Part shown: piece by piece, positions 20,917 through 32,636 of the stretch
How the letters are laid out: every line of letters starts with the position of its first letter
Numbering within the stretch: position 1 is the first letter of the stretch
From: Neofusicoccum parvum
Taxonomy: Eukaryota; Ascomycota; Dothideomycetes; Botryosphaeriales; Botryosphaeriaceae
Reading direction: 5' to 3'
Assembly: GCA_020912385.1 (NCBI GenBank)
Contig: CP087209.1
Location: 1,116,001 to 1,180,000 of the forward strand
DNA length: 64,000 nt
Position numbers and translations under genes: made by a program
Notes under the pieces: generated by a model
Databases searched by the model: none
Seen by the model: the letters and a program-made list of their open reading frames with translations, nothing else
What the model was told of the DNA's origin: nothing

Positions 20917-21698
20917 GTTGCCGGCCTGCGAGGGGCGTCGCCCTCGTGATCGGCTGCTGCGGTGGAGCTTCAAATGCCTTCACCGGTCGGGCTTTGGCTT
21001 ACGACATCTCGATATAAGCGGAAGGCGTTTTGATGGCTGGCTCGAGTGAGACTCAAGGCTTTTGGCGTTGTAGGATGCTTCAATTCCAATATTCTTAGCA
21101 AAGGACAGCTGAAGCAGGCTGAATGCGTGCAATGCTGTGAATGGCGTCCCCGCTCGGGCCTGTGTAGCTCTCTGTTGCCACATCTGACCACTGACCACAG
21201 AGAGGTCCGGGATAGAAACGGCAATGGCGAACTATTGGTTGCCGCTCGAATCCGACGTCACCCTGTTCTCAGAGGCAACAAAAGGAATCGACCGGCCGCG
21301 CAGCCCCCAATGCAACGAACACAGGACAGGATCGCGGCCATCAGCGGATGCTACCCTAACTCCACACGGGCAACGGGCATGATTCGATGCAGCGCTTCAA
21401 CGGCACGTTCGAGTGGCGCCAGCGAGTAAGATCCTCAGCCGTGCCCCGTTAAACCTGTTTCAGCTTGTGCTCGGAGAGCTCCAAGGGTCCCTCGGCCAGC
21501 TGCTGCGCCACAGCTGTGACGATGCGCTGGACACCGACCCTCTCCACCGTCACTGCCACAGCTGCCGCCGTCCTCGTCCTTTCCATATATTTGGCTCCGG
21601 CCTGCGTCTCTACCGTCACACAGCAGCTGCTCCATCCCTTCACAACACCTGCATCTGCATTCCTCCCCAGCTTCCTGTCAGGAACCGAGACATCGACA
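20917..21698. other. chitinase upstream region
   Basis: Holds the 3' flank of the J-protein gene and the chitinase promoter. A TATA-like CATATAT near 21587-21593 lies about 110 bp before the ATG. Confidence 0.5.
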
Positions 21699-23168
21699 AT
21701 GGGTGGCGGTGACGGATACAGAACTGTGGCGTACTTTGTCAACTGGGTTCGTGCAACCGTCGAGACAACATCAAGAAACCACGGGGGACGGCCAAGCTGA
21801 CACTCTCCAGGCAATCTACGGCCGTGGGCACAATCCCCAGGACCTCCCGGCTGAGAAGTTGACTCACGTGCTCTATGCCTTTGCCAACGTGCGACCGGAC
21901 AGCGGTGAAGTGTACGGCAGCTCCATATCAACGAATCCATCGGCGCTCAGAGACGGGAAGCTGACTGTCGTTCAGGTACATGACGGACAGCTGGTCCGAT
22001 GTCGAGAAGCACTACCCCAGCGACTCATGGAACGACATCGGCACCAACGTCTATGGCTGCATCAAGCAGCTCTACCTGCTCAAGAAGCGCAACCGCAACA
22101 TGAAGGTCCTCCTCTCCATCGGCGGCTGGACCTACAGCTCCAACTTCGCCGCGCCCGCGTCGACGCCGGCGGGCCGCCAGCGCTTCGCCCAGAGCGCGCT
22201 GCAGCTGGTCAAGGACCTGGGGCTCGACGGCCTGGACATCGACTGGGAGTACCCGCAGGACGACGCGCAGGCGCGCGACATGGTGCTGCTGCTCAAGGAG
22301 ACGCGCGAGGCCCTGGACGGCTACGCCCACCAGCTGCGCCAGCGCGGCCACGGCAACGCCCGCTTCCTGCTGACCATCGCCGCGCCCGCCGGCCCGCAGA
22401 ACTACCTGAAGCTGCACCTGGCCGAGATGCAGCGCTACCTCGACTTCATCAACCTGATGACGTACGATTTCGCGGGCAGCTGGGACAGCAACGCCGGCCA
22501 TCAGGCGAACTTGTTCCGGTGCAACCACAACCCGAATTGCACGCCGTTTAACGCTGAGCAGGCGATCCGGCATTACGTCCAGCACGGCGTGCCGAACGAC
22601 AAGATGGTCATGGGGATGCCGCTGTACGGACGTGCGTTCCAGAACACCGACGGGCCGGGCAAGCCGTACAGCGGCGTAGGCGAGGGCAGCTGGGAGAACG
22701 GCGTTTGGGACTTCAAGGTACCGCACACGGCTTCGCGGACGCCGGGAGCCGCATGCTGACACACCGCAGGACCTGCCGCGCCCCGGCGCCCACGAGCACT
22801 ACGACAGCGACTCCGGCGCGACGTACTGCTACGACCCGGCCTCGCGGACCATGGTCTCGTACGACACGGTCCAGATGGCCGTCAAGAAGGTCGAGTACAT
22901 CCGCGACCACCGGCTCGGCGGCACCATGTGGTGGGAATCCTCGGCCGACAAGCCCGGCAGCGAGAGCATCATCGGCAACGTGAGTGATGCTCTCTCTCAT
23001 CGACACAGTGGTTCAACGACATCATCGACTGACCGACTTTCTTCTCTTTCAAAGGTGGCGAAGCACATGTGCGGGTACGACGGCGGCAAGACGGAGTTTG
23101 TGGAGAACAATTTGCATTTCCCGGACTCGAAGTATGAGAATTTGAGGAAGGGCATGCCGGGCGAGTAA
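21699..23168 (+). CDS. GH18 endochitinase, fungal class V, non-secreted type (404 aa)
   Basis: Five exons: 21699-21746, 21811-21911, 21976-22717, 22770-22979, 23055-23168; all joins are in phase. The GH18 barrel starts at [16 protein letters not shown]. It has the substrate-binding [11 protein letters not shown] at residues 97-107, the catalytic DGLDIDWE at 134-141 (Glu141 is the acid), [11 protein letters not shown], and the late barrel strand [14 protein letters not shown]. There is no signal peptide or chitin-binding module, like the ChiB-type endochitinases linked to autolysis and cell separation in Aspergillus. It cleaves beta-1,4-GlcNAc bonds with retention. An in-frame N-terminal extension to 21465 covers the TATA-like box, so I treat it as leader. 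Confidence 0.95.
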
Positions 23169-24862
23169 GGATCGTCGTTCTGGAATGGACTGGAAGTCAG
23201 TTGCTGTAAGAGACTGCAAGGCGTCGTTGTTCACCGACGGCTGATGAGAGACGTTGAAATAGTCTTTTTTTTGTTCTGAGTTGCGCGTTATTGGTGGTTC
23301 GGCGTCCCTGATATCCTGTAGTTGTCGGCCAACAAACCGAGCCAAGAATTGAAAGAAAACTATGCCAGCGCAACCGAATGCCGAGATATCTGTGTCAGAG
23401 AGGCTTGCCGATAGATAGAGTGGAGGTCTGATCAGACTCTGACGGCGTGATCTGTTGGCTTACGTTACACAGCATCGACGATTGGCGGTCTCACAACGCA
23501 TCCTGCAAGCCGCGAGTTCGCTTCCGATGCTTCCGTATTCTTATACGTAGGCTGTTTATGACGTTCCACGTGTAATCTGACTCTGCGATAGGAGACTCTC
23601 TTGGAAGCGGCCCCGGCTGAAAATAGACCCGGATAAACAGCTCGTTGATGTATCACAGGCATCAAGAGTTAAATGATATTTATCTAGATTTGTAATGCCC
23701 AATGCAATCTTCAAACTTTCCATGTTGCTTTGCTGCGCGGGTCTGATCCACCTAAAGCGGACTCCAACCAGTTACTCACCCCGAAAATGGGCCTTTTGTA
23801 ATCGTTACACTTTATGCCATCCCATGAGATGCAGGTTGAGACGATAGAGTTTCCAACCCTGGAGTTCCGGCGCCGCCGAAAAACAAGCTTAATTCACGCC
23901 GTCCACGCAAACTTTTCTCCACACAGGCGACACAGTAGAACGATGTGTGTACAAGCTTTGATCCTGAAGGAGTCGTTCTCGGTCGGAGATTTCGTAAAGA
24001 AAAGATGCAGCGCAGCGGATGATGCGCATTACTGCCCCGCTTCTCTCGCCAAGGGCAACATTCTCGCGAAGGATTCCTCGCGCAATCAGCGCCAGAAGCA
24101 GTAAAGTAGGGGCACGCCCGCCGCGGCGACAAGAAGCCTGCGGCTGCTCGAGCCTCGTACCGACGCCCGCGGGACCACAGGCGCCAGCATGTGGCCGCCG
24201 GACGAACATGCACGACCGACCGAGCAGGAGGAGGCGCCGGGAGGAATCAACGCGCCGGTTCCGAACGGGCTAGAGACGCGTGCCCTGGTCGATGTCTTGC
24301 CCGGCCGCCCAATCAGGGCAGCTGGAATGTGGTGGCACTAGCCTCGGCCTGCTGCTCATCCTCTACGTCAGTCGAGGTCCACGCAGCTCTCGCATCTGCA
24401 GGTTCCACAGCAATTCCGCCGCATCAACGTCGAGTCTGCCATCGGGAAAACGGCTGTTGCCTCGCTTGTCGCCCTTCGCTGTGGCGTCGGTCTGCTCACA
24501 GCCAAACGCCGCCGCAACGTTCTCTCCCTTCTTAGTCTAGCTCTTACACACCAGCACCGCCCCGTCCCCGCAGATATGTCTGGCTATTTCCCTCGTCATT
24601 GATTAGCTGCTCGACCTCCTCCACGCTTCCAAGCACCTGCATCTCGTGTGATGCTCCGCCGGTCATCCATTAGACCGAAGAAGAGAGGAACAACCTTATA
24701 CGCTGTCCCCCTGCACGGCTCCAGGCAGCCGGTATCAGAATTGACATAGAATCATAAAACCCACCTGCCTTCCCGACCAACATCTATCCACCCAAGCAAA
24801 CACATCCAGCACCTCCACAGTCCAGCCGACCAATCAAAAGCAGCAACACAATCCCCGCAAAG
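23169..24862. other. 1.7-kb intergenic region
   Basis: AT-richer from 23.2 to 23.9 kb, then GC-rich. No supported gene. The last 300 bp (CA- and pyrimidine-rich) is the probable leader and promoter of the P450 gene. Confidence 0.45.
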
Positions 24863-26536
24863 ATGCAACCCACCGTCTTCCTCGGCCTCTGGGCCATCGC
24901 AGCCTTCGCCCTGTACCGAGCCATCGCCTACGCGGCGACGCGGCGGGCGCGGGCGCGGCGGGCGCGCGAGCTGGGCTGCAAGCCGGCGCCCATGTTCAAC
25001 CGGGGCGACCCGCTGGGCATCGGCAACGTGCGCAACCTACTAAAGGCGGACCGGGAGAAGCGGCTGCCCGAGTACAGCGAGGAGCGGGTGCGCGAGATCA
25101 GCGCGCGCGAGGGCCGGCCCGTCACCACGATGCGCAACGTCATCGCCGGCGAGCAGAGCTTCTTCACCATCGAGCCCCGCAACATCCAGGCGCTGCTGGC
25201 GACCAAGTTCAAGGACTTCGAGCTGGGGAAGAGCAGGGGCGGGAACTTCAGGCCGCTGCTGGGGCACGGGATCGTGAGTGTCTCTGGGGAGGGGAGGGGG
25301 GGGAGAGCGTGTGAGGGCTGACGGGTGCGTTTCTAGTTTGCGAGCGACGGCAAGCAGTGGGAGCACTCCCGGGCGCTGCTGCGGCCGCAGTTTGCGCGCG
25401 AGCAGATCAGCGACCTCAAGCTGGAGGAGGAGCACGTGCAGAACATGTTCAAGGCGCTGCCGGTCAACGCGGACGGGTGGACCGACATCACCGACATCCA
25501 GGTGCTCTTCTTCCGGCTGACCATCGACTCGGCGACCGAGTTCCTGTTCGGCGAGAGCGTCGACAGCCAGCTGAACGCGCTGCCCAACCACGCCGCGAAG
25601 GAGGACGTGCCGCCGGAGCGCGACGAGCGGCTGTTCGCCTTCGCCTTCGACAAGGCGCAGTGGCACCTGGCGCGCGCCGGTCGCTTCGGCGCGCGCTACT
25701 GGGTCGCCCACACGGCCGACTTCAGGAAGCAGTGCCGCGACGTGCACGCCTTCGTCGACTACTTCGTGCAGCTGGCGCTGCGCAAGGAGGCGCGCGAGAA
25801 GGAGCTGGAGAAGGGCACCGGCCGCCGCAAGGAGAAGTACGTCTTCCTCGACGAGCTGGCCGCCCAGACGCGCGACCCCGTCGCCCTGCGCGACCAGCTG
25901 CTCAACATCCTGCTCGCCGGCCGCGACACCACCGCGTCGCTGCTGTCCTGGCTCTTCCGCCTGCTGGCCCAGCACCCGGCCACCTTCGCCAAGCTGCGCC
26001 GCGTCGTGCTGGACGAGTTCGGCGACTACGCCGGCTGCGACCCGGCCGACATCACGTTCGCGCGCCTGAAGGGCTGCTCGTTCCTGCAGCACACGCTCAA
26101 CGAGACGCTGCGGCTGTTCCCGGTCGTGCCGCTCAACTCGCGGCGCGCCGCCGTCGACACGGCGCTGCCGCTGGGCGGCGGCCCGGACGGCCAGGCCCCC
26201 GTCTTCGTGCCCGCCGGCACCGAGGTCGGGTACAGCGTGCACGTCATGCAGCGCCGCGCCGACGTCTGGGGGCCCGACGCCGCCGAGTTCCGCCCCGAGC
26301 GCTGGGACGGCCGCCGCGTCGGCTGGGAGTACCTGCCCTTCAACGGCGGCCCGCGCATCTGCATCGGCCAGCAGTTCGCCCTGACCGAGGCCAGCTACGT
26401 CGTCGTGCGCCTGCTGCAGCGGTTTGACTCCCTCGAGGGCGTGGGCATGGGCGGCCGCGTCAGCCACGGGCTCACGCTGACGAGCTGTCCGGGTGAGGGC
26501 GTGAAGGTGAGGATGAGGGAGGCGAAGGCCGCGTGA
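24863..26536 (+). CDS. cytochrome P450, CYP52-type (alkane / fatty-acid hydroxylase family), 536 aa
   Basis: Exons 24863-25273 and 25337-26536, with one 63-nt intron (GTGAGT...TTCTAG). An N-terminal membrane anchor (TVFLGLWAIAAFALYRAIAY) is followed by a basic Arg/Ala stretch facing the cytosol. The I-helix motif is AGRDTTAS (about residue 330), the K-helix ExxR is ETLR (about 392), and the heme-binding loop FNGGPRICIGQQFALTEASY has Cys479 as thiolate ligand. The ICIGQQFALTEASY wording is characteristic of the CYP52 group, ER-bound terminal hydroxylases of n-alkanes and fatty acids that work with NADPH-P450 reductase. Very high GC at third positions. Confidence 0.93.
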
Positions 26537-28966
26537 GGTGGGGAGCTCTTTTCGTGTGCGGGTGGGTTGTGATCGGGCGTTGGGTGGACACGGGGTTTCT
26601 GTGATGTGTTACGGCATTTTTTTAATAGGCATGTCTCTGCTGTGTTAATTCGTGGTGTCTGTCTGCACGACGGAGTAGTATCGAGACGCAAAGTCTGATT
26701 GCAAAAGCACTTCCTCCAGCCGACAGCGCGCCCTATGCTCCGTGTTTTGCTCTATTCCTCTGTGCATTCCGCTATGACGGCGGTTTCTGCCATTTGCCGT
26801 ACGCATCCCGCTGCATTGCGTCTGCCTAAACGGCATGAGCACGTTGCAAGCCCTTCTCGAGAGAGAGCTTCCCCCATCCTCTGCTGCCTAGCACCACGCT
26901 GCCGACGCCGCGCGGCCACCCGCCTAGTATTCCATCATCGAGACAACAGATATGACCAACCAAGGTGGCCAAAGAGCCGCGGTGAGCAGCGATGGTGTAT
27001 CTGACGCGTCGTCGCGCAGGTGGGGCGCTTGAGGTGGCGTTCGGGGCGGGTGGTTGGCCACCAGGCTGGACAGCGAGCTTGGGAGCGGGGTTGCACGAGC
27101 TACTGCCGTCGGATGCACTCGACAGCAGGGCTGGAGATGGATGGATGGGCGCCGAAGATGCTACGAGGACGGCGGTGGTGGTGGTGGGAGGCGCGGTCGC
27201 GGTCGCAGGCGTGGCCGGAGGGCGACTGGCAACGGCGCCACGACGCGTCCCGCCGCTGGCGGCACCGCCGTCGAAAACGTCGGATTGCGACCGTGGCGAC
27301 AGCAGGCTGCCCGGCGGGAGGCTCACGTAGGCAGCAGAGCGAGTTGGTAGGCAGGCGAGCCGGCGTGAAGGGTGTGCAGGGCGGGCGTTCTGTTCGTCAG
27401 GGCGCGACAAAAATTTACGCAGCGACGTTGGAAATGCGAACGGCGACGATGGAACAACGTCAACACGGCTGAAGGCGCGTCTCATTCCGTTCAGACTATG
27501 TTGGAGACCATCGGCACTTCATCAGCAACGTCAAGCCAAGTGAGGCACTGTGGAAGGCACCTTTGCCCGGCTGTCCCGTCATCCCTCGCCTCTTCCTCAC
27601 GGTCCCGCGCATGGCGAGCGTCGCAACGAAAAGGATCTGGCTGTACCAGTTGTGTTCCAAATATTCCGTGCCGACCCGAAGGCCAACACAAGCGGTCAGT
27701 AGTTGTAGTTTTCAACTAGCAAAAACGTCACCTCAGGAAACCCTTCACTGGTAGACGTCATGCCCATGCACCTGGATGTTTTTTGGAAGAGGTTCCAAGG
27801 GAGGGCGAGATTATATACCCGTCGGGCACCGTGCACGGTCCTCCTCGCTTAGGTTCGGCTATACTCCGGCAGCCCAGGCAGGCGCGCAGGACGGGCAGCT
27901 GCCTGGCACACGCGGAATGCTCCATCGCTGTGCAGGCAACAGCGTCCCGTCCAGATGCGCCATGAGGTAGTCGCTGTTGCATGTAGCCGTAGAAGGAAAG
28001 CGCAAAACTTAGCTGCAAATCCAATCTTAGACTTCCCACTCTCAAGATGGGAGTCTGGTGAAGGCTTGGTCACTACACTCCATGCTCAAGAATGTGTACC
28101 TGTTCAGAAATAGGCAGCTCGTCCAATTCACTTGACCGACCGAGGAGAATGGATAATTAAAGTCTCAGAAAACTGTATTCCACCGCAATTGTTCTCCGGC
28201 TGCTATCAGAAATATCTTCTCCCATGTGCCTTGATGCAGAATGCCTTGACTGTGAGAGTAGAACCCTATCGTTTTCACCAAGGCTGTCTGCGCTGTGTTC
28301 AGAAGTGACCATGTCCGTAGTATGTACGCCGACCATTGCGCTTCGCAGTTGCAAGCTCACCCGTGAAGTGAGGGAGCGTCACGAGCGAGCCATTCCGCTT
28401 CTTCCACGTTCTGGCTCGTTTCCGCATCATCTGTCGACCCGTTGCTGTCGCCCTTTGCCTCGTGCAGCTCCCGCAGCCCCTTCCGATGCTTCGCCGTCTT
28501 GGTCCTCAGCTCCGATATCTGCTCACTGTCCACAGATTCCTTTGGACTTCCTCTCTTTTTCTCTGCGTTATGAAAAGTAGATGAAATAGAAAGTTAGGGT
28601 ACGGCGAAGGTGGCTCTGTCCCTAGGAATTCTACTTCCATCGTAGAAGGAATGGATGGCACTGATCAGAATCCTGTTGTCGTGCGTTCCATGGAGATGCG
28701 GCAACGAATTGTCATCATGAAGTAGCATAGAATCGGAGCATTGGATTGTCAACGTCCACGTACTATCCTCGCTGCTGCCATGTCTACAACGCAGAATCCA
28801 ACAAGCAGTACTGCGGTCTTACACCAGCGCTACTGGTGCCGAACCCAACCCGCTTTCAATGCCGACGATGCCTCCATGACCATGCCCTCTACTTCAGCCG
28901 CAACTGAAAAGCCAACTACCACCCAAACTCCGCCCCAAAAAGACACAACCACCGCGCCAAACCATT
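26537..28966. other. 2.4-kb region without confident genes
   Basis: 26.8-27.5 kb is GC-rich and open on both strands (219 aa minus, 150 aa plus). Neither product looks like a conserved protein, so I leave them uncalled. 27.7-28.7 kb is moderate GC with nothing recognised. Confidence 0.35.
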
Positions 28967-29761
28967 TCACTCCACCAAAGACCCCAGCGCACCCTTCTCT
29001 CCAGGCGCCTCGCACCCCTCCTCAGACCCATACCCCTCATCCGCCCCCTTCCCTTCCCTCCCCTCCTCCCCCACCACCGGCTGCTGCAGCCGCTGCTCCC
29101 GCATCCACCTCTGAATCCCCTCCGCCCTCTCCCCATCCCCATCCCGCTCCCGCTCCCGCTCCCCCTCGCTCTCCCCCGCCGCCCTCTCCCCCAGACTCTC
29201 CAGATCGGACGACTCCCCCTCGCCCGCCTTCGCCCCGGCAGACACGCTCCTCCCCGCGAACCCCGCCCACAGCCCCGCCGTCGGACTAGTTGCTCCGCCG
29301 CCGCTGCTCGCCGCCGACGCCATGCTCCGCCGCGTCCGCCGCCGCAGCGCGCTGCGCGACGGCAGCGCCACGTCCGGTGCGTGCGGGGCCGTCGGCGACC
29401 GCGAGGTGTCGGCCAGCAGCGCGGCGGGCGGGTCCGAGCCTGCGCGGAGGGAGGAGAGGAGCTCGTCGGAGGAGAGGGTGAGGCGGGTGGGTTTGGAGGC
29501 GCGGCGGGGGGCGGGGGCGGGGGCGGCGGTTGTGGAGGGTTGGTGGTGGTCGTTGGAGCTGTGTGCGGAGTGGGGGGGTTGTTGGTCCGGGTCGGGCTGG
29601 GGGTTTGTTGGCGCTTGGGTTGGAGCGGTGGTGGTGGCGGCGGGGTCGTCGCTTTGCGAAGATGTTGGGACGGGGGGTGCGGGCGCGTTGGTGTCGTCGT
29701 GGTCGTCGTGGTCGTTGGACGGCGGCGCGTGCGGCGGCGCGACGTCTACATCTGCATCCAT
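28967..29761 (-). CDS. low-complexity, probably disordered protein (264 aa)
   Basis: Single open frame from ATG at 29761 (MDADVDVAPPHAPP). The N-terminal half is Pro/Thr/Asp/His-rich. A more ordered middle segment has KPTRLTLSSDELLSSLRAG and LPSRSALRRRTRRSMASAAS, then SPTAGLWAGFAGRS. The C-terminal half is Gly/Glu-rich with a run of alternating Glu-Arg and Asp-Gly, then IQRWMREQRLQQ. There is no signal peptide or membrane helix. The conserved-looking SSDELLSSLRAG and AGLWAGFAGRS segments argue for a real gene; function unknown. The strand shows a marked skew flip (C-rich first half, G-rich second half). Confidence 0.5.
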   Translation of the reverse strand: MDADVDVAPPHAPPSNDHDDHDDTNAPAPPVPTSSQSDDPAATTTAPTQAPTNPQPDPDQQPPHSAHSSNDHHQPSTTAAPAPAPRRASKPTRLTLSSDELLSSLRAGSDPPAALLADTSRSPTAPHAPDVALPSRSALRRRTRRSMASAASSGGGATSPTAGLWAGFAGRSVSAGAKAGEGESSDLESLGERAAGESEGERERERDGDGERAEGIQRWMREQRLQQPVVGEEGREGKGADEGYGSEEGCEAPGEKGALGSLVE

Positions 29762-30460
29762 CACGGGCGACAGGTGGGTTTGGGAGCAGGACGTTCAGAT
29801 TAAGTGTGGCAAAAAAGGTCAAGTCGCAAAGTTGAGGATTGAGGATTTGGTCTGAAACGCACTCGGCGATGATGGGAACCCGAACCGCCCCCACCATTGG
29901 CCTAAGTTGTGTAGCTGCTCTCGGTTTCCTGTGAGTTTGCGGTGTTCCCTCCTCCCAGACCTCGCTAACGAATTAAACCACCAATGATGTCACGCTTTCC
30001 CGATGCTGCCGCCGCCTTCTGATACGCGGCGCGTGCAACCATCCCTGCAGCCTTCTTTCACCTCCGCACACCAATCAACCTGATTAAACTCGTGGCTTCC
30101 CCTACAGATTAGAAATGCGCATGCCCCACGAAGCACAAAGAATATCCTGGAATGATCAGAAGACATTGGGCCAGTCAATCCTGCGTCGGGGCAGCTTTAA
30201 GCACAAGCGCGAACATGCGAGTACGTGATAGATCTCCAGGGATTGCAACTGCACATCCACGAGGAGTTGGAGCAGTCATCTGGATGCGAAAGTGCAGTAA
30301 GAAGCAGGTCAAGCCCAACCCGACGACCACCCCAACTCCCCACGGGAAGTGCAAACCGGGCCATGCACCGCCCTCAAAGAACCGCAAAGACGAGGAATCA
30401 AAACCTGCAAAACACCTTACAACACCACAGTCAAGTTAAGCGCTGCCGGCAGCCGTTACG
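29762..30460. other. intergenic region
   Basis: Upstream of the disordered-protein gene and downstream of the GPI-protein gene, both on the minus strand. No supported gene seen. Confidence 0.5.
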
Positions 30461-32541
30461 TTAGCACATGAACACTCCCACAAGAACAAAGCACGCCAGG
30501 ACGCGCTCAACGAGACACAAAACCGCACCTGCTCCGGACGATGATCCGCCACTCAGCCCGCCCCTCTCCTCCTTCTCCCTCTTCATGGCCGCCATCTTGG
30601 TGGCGGCGGGCGTGAAGGCCGCGCCGGCGGGCGCGTCGGTCTGGTACACGAGGCAGGCGGTCGGCAGCGTGGTGGCCGGCATGGACGCCAGGTTCCAGGT
30701 GGTGACGAAGACGGGGTCCTTGAGGACGGGCACGTCGGCCTGCATGCGCACGTCGACGCCCGCGCCCACGTCGACCGCGCCGCTGATGTGCGTCAGGTTC
30801 GTGAACGCCGCGGCGAAGTCGGCCTCGTCCGCCGCCGCCTCGGACGTCGTCTCGCAGTTCGCGTTGACGTGCGACGACGACAGCTGCGTGACGTTGACCG
30901 TCGCGATCGGCAGGTCGAGGTACGTGCCGGCTTCGGCGAGGAGCTCGTTGTCGAAGAGCCCGAAGGCCAGCTCGATGCGCGGGCGCAGCGCCATGGTCAG
31001 TTGGAGCTCGATGTCCGACATGTTGGCTTGGAAGGGGAGCGCGTTGAGCGTGTAGTTATCGCTGTGAGAGTGAGTGGGGACGGGCAGGAAATCGGGGTTC
31101 TGGGGGCTACTGACAGGCCGGTCGCGGCGGACGACTCGAAGTCTGTGAAGTTGAGAGTGGCGATGACCTCTGGGATCTGGAACGGTGTCAGTCGCCTGAT
31201 ATCAGTGCAACCAACGCTTTCTCCAGCTTACCTCAAGGTTGAATCCGTAGGAAATGCGCATGCCGCCGGTCAGAGCCCAGTTGAAGGTCAGAGCAGGCTC
31301 GAACATGACACCAGCTGTGCCCAACTCGGGGATCTGTAGGCAGGACGTCAGCTCTTTGGATTCGAACATCATCAACTACAGCAGACTCACTCTGAACCCA
31401 ACAGCGGGGGCAGTGAAAAGCGGAAGAACCAAAGCGCCGGACTGAGCGGGCGTTGCTGAGAGCTCGATGTAAGCGGAGAAGTTGGACAGCGACATCTGCA
31501 CGTATCCCGCCTTAAGGATGTCGGCAACGGAGTCAATCTGAGTGATCTCATCCATGTCAGGCCAGTCAAACTCCCATTCACCCTGTGTGAGGTTCAGGTG
31601 ACCGGTGGTCTTGCAGTGCCTGCATCCAAGGTTGATGGGAGCGGTCAGTTGGACGCCAGGAGGCATTGAGAAGGTCGTGTTCGCCTCCTCGTGAAACAGG
31701 CTGAGCGCGACAGAGGTGGCGGTAGCCTGAGAAGAGTTGGCAGGAATGAGAGTGGAGTGGCTCAAGAAAGCGGATGTAGATGAGGTGGCGGCAGTGGAAG
31801 TAGTGGCGCCTGGAGTCGCAGGGGCTTGTCTGCGCTGGAACTGGTGGCGACGTAGTTCATGGTGCTCCTGAGAATATCCGTACTCGATGTTGAAGTGGTT
31901 AAAGGCTTCCTTCCAGTGCTTCTTCGTCGTAGAGAGAGTGATGGACTTTGTGTCTTCCGAGGCAGTCACGTCGTCAACCCTTATTTGTGAGTCTTCTGGG
32001 AAACTTTAAGGTCTCGGCCATGGCTCAACTTACAGGAACACTGCGCGCGAGCCCTCATCGTTGCAGCCCGCATGAGAGGCAACGACATAGTTGCCCTCCA
32101 GATCCGACATCACCTTCTCAACATCAGCAAAGACATCAGCGCTACGGAACTCTAGCTCAATGCCCGAGCCCGTGCACTCGATGTGGTTCAGCTGATCCTC
32201 GATGTCTTCGAGCATGAGAACCTGCTTGCTCGACTGGGCCTGCACACGGGAGAAGAAAACGGATTTTTGGCTTCCGGAGTTGTCGGCTGTTGCACCGTTA
32301 GCATGCAACTTGCGTGCAAGAAGGCAAACCAACCATCCGCGTAGAGCAAGTCAACAAAGTGAGTTTTCCTGATGTTCTCGTTACGGCGAAGGGTGTCGGA
32401 GCGTCTCGTAGCCGCTTTCAAATCAAGCATCGGCGCAGCCGCAGCACCCCGAGAGGGGCCCGCGGTGGACACGGCTCCATGGGGGAGACAAGCAAGTAGC
32501 CAGACGGCGTAAAAAACGAGTGTGGGCTTGAACGGACCCAT
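30461..32541 (-). CDS. GPI-anchored secreted fungal protein (604 aa)
   Basis: Six minus-strand exons: 32541-32334, 32286-32034, 31979-31391, 31333-31232, 31176-31115, 31061-30461; all phases fit. The signal peptide is MGPFKPTLVFYAVWLLACLPHGAVS. A first domain (about residues 65-180) has FVDLLYAD, LNHIECTGSGIELEF and VASHAGC. A Thr/Ser/Ala linker and a beta-rich domain follow, with repeated ITLSTTKKHWKEAF-, NFSAYIELSATP- and IPE-type segments. The C-terminus GGLSGGSSSGAGAV followed by a hydrophobic tail is a GPI-attachment signal. From memory the layout resembles fungal secreted proteins carrying DUF7029/DUF7223; this is not verified. It probably sits in the plasma membrane or cell wall; function unknown. 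Confidence 0.85.
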
Positions 32542-32629
32542 GATGCTGAGGGTAAAGTTAAAGAAAGTAATTCAGCAAGGTGCCGCGAACAACGTGCAAA
32601 AGCTGCGAGAAAATCCATTGCGACGGTCC

Positions 32630-32636
32630 AAATATA
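32630..32636 (-). promoter_or_regulatory. TATA-like box of GPI-protein gene
   Basis: TATATTT on the minus strand about 90 bp upstream of the ATG at 32541. Confidence 0.5.

Noticed and set aside
21465..21698. N-terminal extension of the chitinase with a signal-anchor-like hydrophobic stretch
   Set aside because: Covers the TATA-like box about 110 bp before the ATG. Non-secreted GH18 class V enzymes normally begin just before the YFVNW strand.
26826..27485. 219-codon minus frame and overlapping 150-codon plus frame
   Set aside because: Mutually overlapping in GC-rich DNA; neither shows conserved-looking segments. A plus-strand spliced model from 26952 was tried, but the product was Arg/Trp-rich and unconvincing.
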